Assembly: GCA_977006965.1 (NCBI GenBank)
Contig: OZ345354.1
Span: forward strand, 186,001 to 250,000
DNA length: 64,000 bases
DNA from: Phymatolithon calcareum
Lineage: Eukaryota > Rhodophyta > Florideophyceae > Hapalidiales
Direction: 5' to 3'
Shown here piece by piece: positions 10,711-20,579 of the stretch (positions are counted from its first letter, which is position 1; each line of letters starts with the position of its first letter). The notes under the pieces were generated by a model that was not told the DNA's origin, searched no databases, and worked only from the letters and a program-made list of their open reading frames with translations. Both the position numbers and the translations under genes were made by a program.

Positions 10711-12541
10711 CTTAAAATTTGGACTTCCAAATTTGTGAATACTGCATGAGAGACATCCTTCAATCCATAGCGCCCAGGATCACGCGACACACTGGCACAA
10801 AAGCCTCCCCGTGACCTCGCAAACGGTGATCGGTTCTGGTGTCCCCATACTTCGACGGCGGCTAGAATGGGGAATGTTGGTGAGCTCCTTGATTGCGCAC
10901 ACGACAAAATAAAAAAGAGTTCGTGCCAGCCTCGCCCTTCTATTTATACAGCACAACACCCTCTCTAAAAGTACTGTGGTACATGGGCTCCTCTATCCTG
11001 CCACTTCGGAGAAAGCGGACAGAATATTTCCGACCGGTTTAATACCCGGCTTCTTTGCTAAATATTCGAAGCCAAAACGCAGCAAATTCGCGTTTTTCCG
11101 CATCGTCGGAAAAATAGCGGTGCACTTAATGCACAGTTAAGCGTAACGTCAACTCTCAAATCGTAGATCATCGCGACAGCATCACCGTCGCTCAGCAGAG
11201 AGTCTAATCGAGCCTTCGATTGCATTTGGCAGGGCAGCTCTCAGTGCTTCCTTTCTCTCTCCTGGAAAGATATCGGTGGCAAGCGGAATAGGGAATAGGG
11301 AATAGGGCGTCAGTTTGATATGTACAATTTGGCTACCTTATTGGTCAAATGTTGCTCACTTTGGCCTATATCCGTTTGTTCATATCCTTCACGGCAGCCC
11401 TGCCTGGCGGCAATTGCAGCGCGCTCCTTCGATGTACTGTACTGCTTTCTGTTACAGTACATGGGCATCCAAAATATCAGTGCTGAAGTAGTCAACGTCT
11501 CATATCATTAATGCAACTCTTGATTTTGGCCCAATCTCCGAAGATTCGAGCGCCACAGCTAGGCAGAGGAATCAAGTTGATATCGTGACCAGTAGATAAG
11601 GAAGACGTAATGCTTCGCTAGTATTTACACAAATATCTTTGCCAACTGTCTCGGCCGGGGGAATGTACCAGGGACAACTGTATCCAATAGCATCCTGTAT
11701 CACTGATTCAATCTCAGGGTCCTCCGCCAAGACGCGTTTGCAGTTCGGTAGGGCACTTTGAGAAATCACGGCCCCGTCCAGAGCGAAGAACGTCTTGCCT
11801 CTGCGCTTCGCTGGATCGAAGTGCGCGCCGATGAAGTCTTTAGGGAGCATCACTTCACTGTGTAAGTTTGATCTGGAATCTGTCCGGTCTGCGTTCCTGA
11901 ACTCAATGGCAGAACGTTAACAGGCCCATGAGTTGAGTGAATTTCATTTTTAAATGTCCGCTCGTTACGAGTTTCGAGATATTTGTTCTCCTTCGGCGCA
12001 CGAGGAAGATTTTACCAGCATTTCAAGCATCATGTGCTGTCTGCTATTGCGGGAGGCATCAACGGATCTCTTACAATCAGAAAAAGGTTCCACAGACGTG
12101 CAAAATGAGTTTTTTGAGCGCTTTAAAGATGCGATCAAGGCCCTGATAAGCATAATTTTCCCGCCATCTTCCCAGATTTGAGCAAAAACAACATGTTCCG
12201 CATACACGCTTTCGTAAAACACCCCGTGCAGTAGTCTAATTCATCGCGCTCACAGTCGACCCTGCAGCAGTGAAGCTCAAGTACCCCAAGTCGTAAAAGC
12301 ACATCTTGCAACTGGAGGAAGTAAAACGCGATGGCCCCTAGTATTCCATATTTTCTTGGGCACGGTACTACTGCTTTATCAATTTTAAGTCTCACACACC
12401 CTGTGTATGCGTGTAAGAGAGATCACGTCAGGAACACAGAGGCAACAACTCGGATACAACTCGACTACATCTGCGACAGCAGATCTGCTGAGTGCTACCA
12501 TTCACAGTCGCCAAGGCTGCACTTTCTCCAGTTGAATCAAC
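10711..12541. other. Intergenic, no supported gene
   Basis: About 1.8 kb. A 93-codon minus-strand frame (11572-11853) has protein-like composition but no recognisable motif, so I do not call it. Several copies of the TACAGTA/TACTGTA heptamer and a short GGGAATA triplication near 11286 are present. Confidence 0.45.
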
Positions 12542-12592
12542 TTCTGCAGAGTTTACGACATCAACTGAGTTGATGTCGTAAACTCTGCAGAA
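12542..12592. repeat. Perfect 25-bp inverted repeat with 1-nt spacer
   Basis: Arms 12542-12566 and 12568-12592 are exact reverse complements (TTCTGCAGAGTTTACGACAT... on the left), separated by a single G, making a 51-bp near-perfect palindrome. It lies just upstream of the decayed DUR3 gene. It can extrude as a hairpin. Origin unknown: it could be a fold-back left by repair or transposition. Confidence 0.9.
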
Positions 12593-12629
12593 TTTTTAAA
12601 TGTCCTGACCCCGATACCGTCACTCGCAA

Positions 12630-14062
12630 CTATTTCGCATTCCAACAGTATGCGTGCAAGTCTTCATTCTTCGGTGGCAATGCCCCACTCAGTCTCGCTA
12701 CTGGATGTGTCGTCGTTCTTGCATTTAGTTTGGTACGTTTAACAAAGCTACTGCAACACCTATCATTTGTGCAGCATGACATTAACATCATTATTGAACT
12801 ATGTCGCAGGTTTTCGGAGACTCACAGTTGGTCTCGTCTTCCTCGAGCAAATTATGTCGGATAAATCGATGAACTCTGCGTTTTTCAACACCGCCGTTCG
12901 TACAATCAAGACAAGTCTCACAGATTCTGTCATTGTCTCGCAGTGGACTTGGGCTGCGACACTTCTCCAATCCTGGAATGTTGCGCATCGTTTTGATACG
13001 CTGCAGGTGCCACTATTCAAATTATTCTATTCTCAATGATAGTTGTACTTGGCAAACGTCGCGCCCCGACTGCGCATACCTTTTGGAGACCATTATTGTT
13101 CGTTGGGGGGCCTCTGCTAACATCGTTTTCACTATCTTCGCGCTCATGTGCAACATCATTGTCACAACAATGCTTTCATTGGTGGTTCGGCCACTGTTAA
13201 CACATTTGCTGGAATGAACACCGATGTTGCATCCATCCTCATCCAACTTGGCGCTATCAGCTGCACCATGGCTTGTGGTCTAAACGCTACGTGCATCGCC
13301 TCCTATTTAAAACACCGTTGTCCTTCTCATCGCACTGTGCATATTCGTCTTCCAGGTTTACGTTGTATCTCCACATCTCGGATCCCCAGGTAAGGTGTGG
13401 GAAAATCTAGCAGCCGTCATCACCAAGGCGCCGGTTGCAGGGAATCATGATGGATCTTACCTCATTATTCTCTCCCGTAATGGCTCTTCTTACCAATATT
13501 GTCGGTAATTTCGGTACAGTTTTCGAGGGTCAATCCTACTGGCAATCTGCCCTCGCTGCTACTGCAGCAAATTCGTGGAAGCGATACGTTCTCGGTGGTC
13601 TATGCTGGTTTTCCATCCCATTTTCTCTCGCCACCTCTCTCGGTCTTGCCTCTGTCGCCCTTTCCCTCACCATCACTGCGTCTGAGGCCGGTGCTGGCCT
13701 CGTTCCTCCGGTTGTCACCAAGCATCTCCTTGGCACTGTCGGTGCGGTTCTGATCTCCATCATGTGCTTCATGGCCGTTAAATCAGTCGGTGACGCTGAG
13801 CATATTGCAGTGTGATCCCTAGTCTCCTACGATGTATAAACGCACATACATCAACCCTAACGCTATTGGGAAACAGATTATGAACATTTCATGTATCGCC
13901 ATCGCCGGCTTCGATCTCTTTAGCGGTGTTCTCGGAATCATTCTGACCAAAATCGGCATTAGTTTGGGGTGGTTGTATCTGTTCATGAATGTCATGATAG
14001 GTTCCTCTGTAATCTGTTTTCGTGTACCGTTTTCCATGACGCCTGCAAAAAGAGAGCGTTAG
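12630..14062 (+). pseudogene. DUR3: DUR3-type urea/Na+ symporter pseudogene
   Basis: A decayed member of the sodium:solute symporter family, DUR3 branch (plasma-membrane high-affinity urea uptake). Pieces run in order over several frames: 'SVIVSQWTWAATLLQS' (12.9 kb), IVTTMLSL..GSATVNTFAGMN (13.2 kb), NATCIASYLKH (13.3 kb), 'GNFGTVFEGQSYWQSALAAT' then YVLGGLCWFSIPFSLATSLG (13.5-13.6 kb), GLVPPVVTKHLLG (13.7 kb), and YKRTYINPNAIGKQI (13.8 kb). A possible relic intron 12733-12809 (GTACGT...GCAG) interrupts the N-terminal part. Disabling lesions include TGA at 13813-13815, a one-base loss just after it, and frame changes near 13020, 13190 and 13310. No intact version is in the window. Confidence 0.85.
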
Positions 14063-14124
14063 ATCAGCTTCAGCTCTGCAAATACGTCCTTCTGTTTTTA
14101 GTGGTCAAAAAATCTTAGGCCTAC

Positions 14125-15610
14125 CGCGCATTGGTAATTCATCCAGACAGTGATTTTCTCAATCTGATGGACGGTAATGAAGGCCAGTGGGATTTTCCAT
14201 ACCTCCAGTTCCCCGAAGGTCCTGACGAAAGCATGAAGCCTTTTTTGCCCTGGCTGAGAAAGGTGCTTGGATTTAATCCTGAAATGGAAATGGTTACGCC
14301 AGTGGTAGACCTGATTGAGCCCAGTGTTTAAACGGGTCGATGGGAGGATCGGAAGCGGTGTTAGACTGTTCTTCTACTTATGGACTCGTGCCCTGAAGGT
14401 TACTCTTTCTCGGAAAAATTGGAGTGGACAGATGCGGACTTTGTGCGTTCGCTGCAATTTGAGGAAGGATACGATTCTGATATGGGCCCTGTTCGTGGTG
14501 CTGCACGTGCTTATTTGACGAAGACGAATAGTTGATGAAAGAATTGTGGCGAACAAGGCATCATCGAAGATGACACGAGAAATCATACGACTGGTTAAGG
14601 CAATGTGTGGAAAGCGAAGGAGCAGTAGTACTCAGTGTAGTGCGTGAGAGGCAGATGGACTTTAGTTCGACGGTTTTGGGAGTAGAATCTGACAAAGGAT
14701 GGTACTTGTTGAAGGTCAGTTCATCGTGGAGGGAGATCGCAAACACGCATGCAATAGTGAAGTTAACGTGTTCCAGTCCATTAAGATGCTTCTAGACTAA
14801 AGGCGTGCGGGTGTGGGCGCTCATGGAGGAAGAAGTGGATGAGGTTTCGTACTGGAAGGTGTTGAAGATGCTCGGTGAGCTTCAAATCAACGCGTTGGAG
14901 AAGATAAATGAGCTTGTTTCTGCCGGAGTGGAACTTGTTGGCGTCAGCTTATGTCGGAGATGCAAATTTTGGAAAGAGCGCCGAAGTCCTATTACCAAGA
15001 AACTGAATGGTTTACGGGGAGGTATCGTCCAGTTTTCATCGCGAGCTAAGATATTGTTGGAGGAACTTAAGGAGTACAAATGCCGATGACGCTTATCCAT
15101 GGTGACTTTTCGGAACATAACATTGGGTTCAAACAAACGGCTATTTGGTTCTGTTCGATTGGGAGAACACGGCAATATCGCATCCCTTTACTGACCGTCA
15201 CGAGATTCACTGCGAGCTAAGCGACGCGATGGTGGAGAACTATTTATCGCTCTGTAGTGAATAGGAAAACTTCGAACGATCGAAATAATGTTTTCGGATT
15301 GCATGTCGACTGGGCTGGATACTAAAGGCAAGGATGGCGGCGAAGCAAACGTCATCGTTCGCTTCACGATAGCACTATACCGATTCAAGAATGGTTTCGC
15401 ATTCTCCTTTTGTGGAAAGTTCCGACAATTTACGCTCAGCAGGCATAAACGACACCAGGGAATTGATGGAAGAAGAGGAGCAGCCCGCGGTGGTCAAGGA
15501 GAGCTGCAATGGGGTAACACCGGGATTGCCAAGTTGTCGAAGACACGCAGTGGAAGCATCGGCACGTCGTCAGTTTGCGCATCCTCTCCAGCGGTGCAAG
15601 CTACAACATC
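14125..15610 (+). pseudogene. Phosphotransferase pseudogene (NUDIX-like N-domain + APH/choline-kinase fold)
   Basis: Segments in several frames assemble into an aminoglycoside-phosphotransferase-fold enzyme. A beta-strand region typical of the NUDIX-like N-domain (VIHPDSDFLNLMDG, 14131) is followed by a linker and a kinase N-lobe (VVRERQMDFSSTVLGVES, then GWYLLKVSSSWREI, 14.6-14.75 kb). Next come 'VLKMLGELQINALEKINELV' (14.85 kb) and the catalytic loop LIHGDFSEHNIGF (near 15090-15130). A shifted frame then gives DWENTAISHPF with the metal-binding Asp. Catalytic His-Gly-Asp, Asn and Asp-Trp are all still legible, but stops and frameshifts separate them. The substrate cannot be told. A second, inverted decayed copy lies at 54645-55450. 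Confidence 0.7.
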
Positions 15611-15622
15611 GCGGGCGGGAGG

Positions 15623-15670
15623 AACGGGAGTGAAATTGTGTACAGTGGATTTGGGTCGGCTTGCATGAAG
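15623..15670 (+). pseudogene. CDC45 3'-end fragment
   Basis: Sixteen codons reading NGSEIVYSGFGSACMK then stop, matching NGSEIVYSGFDSAV near the CDC45 C-terminus (about 10276-10317) with near-identical nucleotides. It abuts the phosphotransferase relic and points at intact RRP15, so this is the second copy of the CDC45/RRP15 junction, in which CDC45 has been lost. Confidence 0.7.
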
Positions 15671-15843
15671 TAGGTTTGTGCAATTTTCGGACGTTGTTCT
15701 TCGGTTGTATTTTGCGAGGTGTTACTGTACAGTATTGCACTGCCTGGAAGGAGGTATTGCCAAAAAACGAAATGCGTAATCGGAATCAAACCTTTAGTTG
15801 GCGCCAAATGTCTACGCAGTGTGCAACCTGGAACAGTGTCCTA

Positions 15844-16626
15844 TTAAAATGCTGAGTCGCTGTCATCTTCTTGCTCGTTGTCTTCTGCTTGCGGATTGCT
15901 TTCTTTTGCACCGCTTGGTGCACCGACACCATCAGACGAGTCATTCGCTTCACTGTCGTCATCATTGTCACTATCACTGTCCTCTTCACTTCCGTCATCC
16001 TCTTCGGAATCACCCTCATCACCATCATCCTTCGCCGTTTCCCAATCCTTCAACCGTCGAGACTTGGACGTGACATAGTCATCCTTCAACCATCCCGCCT
16101 TCTCTTCTTCCTCAACCTGTGGCGGAGGCAGCGCAGCCTCCGGCCCCACACCAGCGCGAATCATGGACATAAAGCTCTCTCGAGACACCGGATTTCCCTT
16201 CTTTGACACCTTACTCTTGGCACGCTCCTCCTTTGCGGCACGCTGAGCCTTTGACACGGCATTGAAAAGGGCCACAGCGCCGCGCGTAGCTGTGGCCAGA
16301 AACTCCTTCTCGCGGGTTGCGTCCGTGGCAGCATCGGGAATTACCTTGGCGTTACTTTCAAATCGCAATCGCGCGCGCTTTGCTTCTCGGTCCTTACGAC
16401 GCGCTTCCTGTTCTGCTGCGGTATGCTCTGCAACCTCCTCGTTCTCGGCGAGCACAACTGGTGCGGGCGGAGCGCGCGGACGCTTGCCTCGGACGTCGGA
16501 GGCGCGGCGCTCGGGCTTGAGGAGGCGGCTGACGGCGCTGCTGAGAGCGATGGAAGCGCCGTGGCTCAACACGACAGGAGCTGCAGGACTTTCATCTTTT
16601 TTAGTTTCGGGCTCCATTGCAACCAT
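15844..16626 (-). CDS. RRP15: RRP15-like ribosome biogenesis protein
   Basis: Nucleolar factor for 60S subunit maturation (processing of pre-rRNA). The 260-residue product starts at the ATG at 16626; a second Met lies three codons on. Residues 1-100 are Ala/Arg-rich with a basic cluster. The conserved Rrp15 domain spans roughly 105-190, with 'EKEFLATATRGAVALFNAVS' as the clearest block, then KGNPVSRESFMSMI and a GWLKDDY...LKDWETAK end. The last 60 residues are an acidic Asp/Glu/Ser tail. Length matches the family (about 250-300). The gene is uninterrupted. Two decayed relatives are present: a tail fragment at 10540-10708 and a longer one at 53760-54270. Confidence 0.85.
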   Translation of the reverse strand: MVAMEPETKKDESPAAPVVLSHGASIALSSAVSRLLKPERRASDVRGKRPRAPPAPVVLAENEEVAEHTAAEQEARRKDREAKRARLRFESNAKVIPDAATDATREKEFLATATRGAVALFNAVSKAQRAAKEERAKSKVSKKGNPVSRESFMSMIRAGVGPEAALPPPQVEEEEKAGWLKDDYVTSKSRRLKDWETAKDDGDEGDSEEDDGSEEDSDSDNDDDSEANDSSDGVGAPSGAKESNPQAEDNEQEDDSDSAF

Positions 16627-17143
16627 GTCTTTGCGGAGGAGAGGAGAAGATGGGTTGGTTTACTGAGAATTCTCAGTATTGCCAACTAAGAGCAGCAATT
16701 CGGCCAGAGACGACTACAAAGTGGACGACGTCGATGATGTTGCGATAAGGTGTGGGGGCCATTGGAAACTGTGGCTTAAAATTTGTAAAATATATGATTC
16801 TGGCATGACCAAAGATCCAATGGTCATCACGTGTAGGTATGATACAGTTTTGGAAAGCAAGGAATAGTGAATGGGGCATAAAACTAGTTTTATGGTGCGA
16901 TGGCACATCGGGCGTCTTTGGGCTGAGGGAAAGGTAGGCAACTCCACTGGTTGACACCCGCCTCGAAATGCGCCCGTCCACTTTCCCGGAAAGCTGGCTG
17001 GCTGGCTGGCTGGCTGGCTGGCGACGAGACCAAATGCATTTCAAGGAGGAATGATTTGGTGACGTGACAAGTACAGTAGCATCAAGAAGGAGGAAGAGGC
17101 AAACAAACAAACAAACAAAAAGACAATTTATTAGGCAAGAAAA
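16627..17143. other. RRP15 upstream region with short tandem repeats
   Basis: Between the RRP15 start and the stop of the next minus-strand gene. It contains a GGCT tetranucleotide tract (about 16992-17022) and an AAAC tract (about 17097-17119), and presumably the RRP15 promoter. No gene is seen. Confidence 0.55.
16992..17022. repeat. GGCT tetranucleotide tract
   Basis: Seven or so tandem GGCT units in non-coding DNA, a simple microsatellite. An AAAC tract follows about 75 bases later. Confidence 0.85.
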
Positions 17144-18190
17144 CTAGTTGGACCTGGTAGAGTAGGTCATCACAGCCGGACGCTCATCCTCATCAGACCA
17201 AGAGTCTACATATCCCATCTCTCTCTCCCATGCTTCCTGAAACGTCTTCACCAGTGCACTCTGCACATCAAACCGATTCTCCACTTTCTCCCTAAACGCC
17301 ACCCGAAACTCTCGAAAACTTCCACTCGCATCCCGTACTCTCAAATCAAACCCAAGCCGATCCAATCCCTTCAACGTGCAACTAGTAGCCCCCTCAATAC
17401 CCAAAAACACCCTACACAACCGCATGAGATCCTCCTCCTTATCCTCATTCAACCGCAGCACAATCTGCGGCGCATCAAAGCACAAAGGATCCGGCTGTGC
17501 CGCCAGAAAAGCATCCGCCCCAACCCACTGCGCCACCACCCCGAACCCACCCACATAAAACACATCATCCACATCCATCTTATAAAACGCAAACAAATGC
17601 GGAAACCCCAACGCAAATTCCGCATGCGCATGCACGTCAATATACCTCTCCCGAATCTCCTCCGCCTCGCTCGCACTCATGCGTCGCACACTGCCCACCA
17701 ACGTCGCGCGACACCCGTCCTGACCAGCGCTGGACGGCGGCTGTGCGTACAGCGAGCACTCGTTCTTCGCGGCGAGATTCGCCGTGTGCGCCGCGCCGTT
17801 CGCCAACAGGAAGGCCGGACTGCCGTCCTCACACAGGATGTAGTCGGCATGCGAGCCGAATGGCACCCCGCCGTGAATTGCCGACGCCGTGCATAGCGTG
17901 CCGGATTTGCACACGTGCACCACGGTGCGTGCACGCTCGCCGGGGCTGAGCCGGTGCGGGGATTCTAAGTCCTCTTCCGTGCCGCCGTCCACGCTGGACG
18001 AGGCGTCCGGCACCGTGGCTAGACGCACCCCGGCTGCGGATGGTGCCGGTGGCGCTACGTGCGGCGTGTGTGAGGTGTGCTGTGCGCGTGCAACACGCGA
18101 GCGACGGCTGCAGATGCCGCCACGGACTCCGCTGCCGTGGCGGACTGGGAGAGTGGGGGCGAGAAAGGCTGGCGATGGCGCGGCTTCCAT
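17144..18190 (-). CDS. PNPOx-like split-barrel protein, plastid type (DUF2470-like C-domain)
   Basis: A 348-residue protein starting at the ATG at 18190. The first 75 residues are Ser/Ala/Pro/Arg-rich with few acids and look like a plastid transit peptide. Residues about 80-235 form the pyridoxamine-phosphate-oxidase-like split barrel: RTVVHVCKSGTLCT, then GVPFGSHADYILCEDGSPAF, HTANLAAKNECSLYAQ and RATLVGSVRRMS. Next come HLFAFYKMDVDDVFYVGGFG and VVAQWVGADAFLAAQPDPL. Residues about 245-335 resemble the DUF2470 domain that follows this barrel in plant, algal and cyanobacterial proteins. Members of this wider family bind haem or glutamyl-tRNA reductase, so a role in tetrapyrrole metabolism is plausible, but the exact function is not settled by the sequence. 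Divergent from the CRY-like gene, with a 342-bp shared spacer. Confidence 0.75.
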   Translation of the reverse strand: MEAAPSPAFLAPTLPVRHGSGVRGGICSRRSRVARAQHTSHTPHVAPPAPSAAGVRLATVPDASSSVDGGTEEDLESPHRLSPGERARTVVHVCKSGTLCTASAIHGGVPFGSHADYILCEDGSPAFLLANGAAHTANLAAKNECSLYAQPPSSAGQDGCRATLVGSVRRMSASEAEEIRERYIDVHAHAEFALGFPHLFAFYKMDVDDVFYVGGFGVVAQWVGADAFLAAQPDPLCFDAPQIVLRLNEDKEEDLMRLCRVFLGIEGATSCTLKGLDRLGFDLRVRDASGSFREFRVAFREKVENRFDVQSALVKTFQEAWEREMGYVDSWSDEDERPAVMTYSTRSN

Positions 18191-18532
18191 CGCGGATGGG
18201 CGCGAAGGGGTGCGCGGCGGAGGAAGGAATTCTCTGGCTAGAGAAACAAAGTGGTTGCAGAGGTCGCGCGCGATCTCATTTGCGATGGATGCAATCCAGA
18301 TCTGATTGACTGTATCACAAGGTGCTGACAGTGTATCGCATTACAGTGATGCTCCTTCTTACGGCTTCCACGTGTGAGTACGAGGTCATTGTCGCGTGAT
18401 CCATTCACGCAATCTCTACAATTGTATGTCATGCGCAATCTGCATTGCGTAATTTAAATCGCATGCCTGAGCTCAGCTCTGCCGCCGTGAACGGAACTGT
18501 CGCCGTCATCACTCCCGCCCGCACCCACCGCG
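18191..18532. promoter_or_regulatory. Shared spacer between two divergent genes
   Basis: The only sequence between the start codons of the PNPOx-like gene (minus) and the CRY-DASH-like gene (plus), so it should contain both promoters. I see no clear TATA element at a standard distance. Confidence 0.4.
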
Positions 18533-19738
18533 ATGGTCTTGCCGCGGACATGCTATATCGCGCCTGGTGGTATCCTCTCCACTCCACGTCCATCCTCTGT
18601 CCCGTCTGACTCCTCCGCGCGTCTTCGCACGATTGCTGTATTTCGTGCCCCCCTCGCCCTCTCATCGCCCTCATCCACATTAGTAATCTCGACCAATTCG
18701 CGCTCGCAGCCCTCCCCCTCCCTCCATCCACTCTCCAATTCCGGCTCTGGCGGGCCGCCAGCACCCGCCGCTACCGGCGGCACTGCCGTCGTGTGGTTCC
18801 GTGCCGACCTTCGTCTCCACGACCATCCTGCACTTTTCCACGCATTAGAGGAGCACGCGCATATAGTGCCAGTGTTCATCTTCGATCCGCGTCGGTTCGC
18901 CACCACTCCATTCGGCTTTAAGAAAACAGGCACTTATCGCGCCCGTTTTCTCCTTGAATCCGTCACCGCACTCCGCTCTGCATTTCGTGCTCGCGGCTCC
19001 GATCTCCTTGTTCGCATCGGGCGTCCAGAGGATGTTTTGCCAACCCTCTGCGCGCGTGCCGGTGCCCGCTCGCTCCTCTTCCATTCCGAGGTATCCGGTG
19101 AGGATCGTGTCGTCGAACGCGCCGTCGTGAAGATGCTCCGCAAGAACGGCGTCGAAACTTCCGCGCTGTGGACAGGCACACTCTACGCGGCGGACGACGT
19201 GCCGTTTGCACCGGAGGACACGCCGCGTGTGTATACTGAATTTCGGGAGATTGTGCAGCGCTCGGCAACAATACGCGACCCGCTCCCGGCGCCGAGTCGT
19301 GTACCGCCGCCGCCGCGACGTGCTGGGGAGATCGGGACCGTGCCAAGTATGCGGGATTTGGGGCTTGAGGAACCGCATCCGACACTCGCCGATGAACGGG
19401 ACGCCATGAAGGAGTTTGTGGGCGGTGAGGCGGCGGCATTGGAGCGATTGGAGAGATATGCTGCGGAGCATGCGAGAATGTCGTATGGTCGATCGGCGGC
19501 GGCGCATTATGGGAGTGATTTTTCGTGCAGGATTTCGCCGTGGCTTGCTATGGGATGTCTCTCCCCGCGACGGCTGTATGCCGACTTGTTGAAAAAGGCT
19601 CAGAAAGCTACTTTGACTACCACTTATTTTGAGCTTGTTTGGAGAGACTTTTACAGGTTCATTACAGCCACGAGCGAGATTGCTGCTGATGAAGCGCGCA
19701 GAAGACGGTCGCCAACTTCTGCTCTTGGTCATGTATAG
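18533..19738 (+). pseudogene. CRY-DASH/photolyase-like protein truncated before the FAD domain
   Basis: A 401-residue product. Residues 1-83 are Ser/Pro/Arg-rich and may be an organelle presequence. The photolyase alpha/beta domain begins at about residue 84 with 'AVVWFRADLRLHDHPALFHA' and continues through 'TGTYRARFLLESVTALRSAF' and LLVRIGRPEDVLP. The start of the helical domain is present (YGSDFSCRISPWLAMGCLSPR, read in two overlapping parts, then FELVWRDFYRFI), which is typical of the CRY-DASH branch. The frame then diverges and stops at 19738. Everything after WRDFYRF is missing, i.e. about 150-200 residues holding most FAD contacts and the electron-transfer tryptophans. The rest is not found before the segmental duplication that begins at 19934. 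A remote exon is possible but I see none. I infer a truncated, probably non-functional gene. Confidence 0.75.
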
Positions 19739-19933
19739 CCACCCACCTCATCCATCCGGCGTCCCACTTGTTTGTTCTCCAGTAGTACGTGGCTTTCGCA
19801 TGTGAACGTTTCAAGGTGGCACACTCTTCGATGCACTATTTTAAGCAGGAAGTGGTTTTACAGTTACATTTATATCCTTCAAGGAATTTTACGAGACCGC
19901 TGCAGCAAGTGAATCGGCTCTGCAGTATAGTAC
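19739..19933. other. Short spacer up to the duplication boundary
   Basis: About 195 bp between the premature end of the CRY-like frame and the start of the 9-kb duplicated segment. It holds no further photolyase coding sequence. Confidence 0.5.
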
Positions 19934-20579
19934 AGTTCACACTTGACATGTCGGACCAATAGCAGCGCCGTGAGTCAGCTCTTTTCCAGGTACAGTATTT
20001 CTGTCCGTTTCGATCGCACAATACTTCGTACCTCCGAGAAGCTGAATAGAAGGGAATAAAACTACTGTATCTCAACAATCTCTGAACCATCGACATCTGT
20101 CATAGTACTGCATAGAGCGATCGAGGAATTGACTGGGAAGATATCATATATGAACCTCTCTCCAGTGGAAACAGACTTGTGCAAGCAGTCTTTGTCATCC
20201 GCTTTGCCACGTGTACCCAAACCTTGATCCACTGTTGATCAAGAAGGACATCACGGCAGGTCCTTATTCCCGGGAATACAGTAATGGCTATCCATGCGGC
20301 TTTTGCATGCATTGTCTCCTTCCCGCCTTCCGAATCGCACGAACCACGATGTGCAGTTCTGCGCACTGGGCCCTCGCAATGCGACAAGCGCGCGCGCATA
20401 CGCACAACATATATATCAAGTCGAGGTGTCTCTTTGGGACGGCATAATTCCACGCCATAACCTTCTGCGTAACACCAGGTAACTTCCTGACCTGTTTCCA
20501 CCTCGTAGCGCACGCATCTAAAATCACCATCGCCGACCACCGCACCGCGCCCATCTCCTCTGCGTCTGCCGCGCGGCAG

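Noticed and set aside
15786-16028. Minus-strand Met/Thr/Lys-rich frame
   Set aside because: Out-of-phase reading of the acidic RRP15 tail.
20100-20540. Minus-strand 146-codon frame, repeated at 30422-30841
   Set aside because: Kept open in both copies only because the copies are nearly identical; it differs at the start and has no recognisable motif, and the plus strand downstream carries protease remnants.
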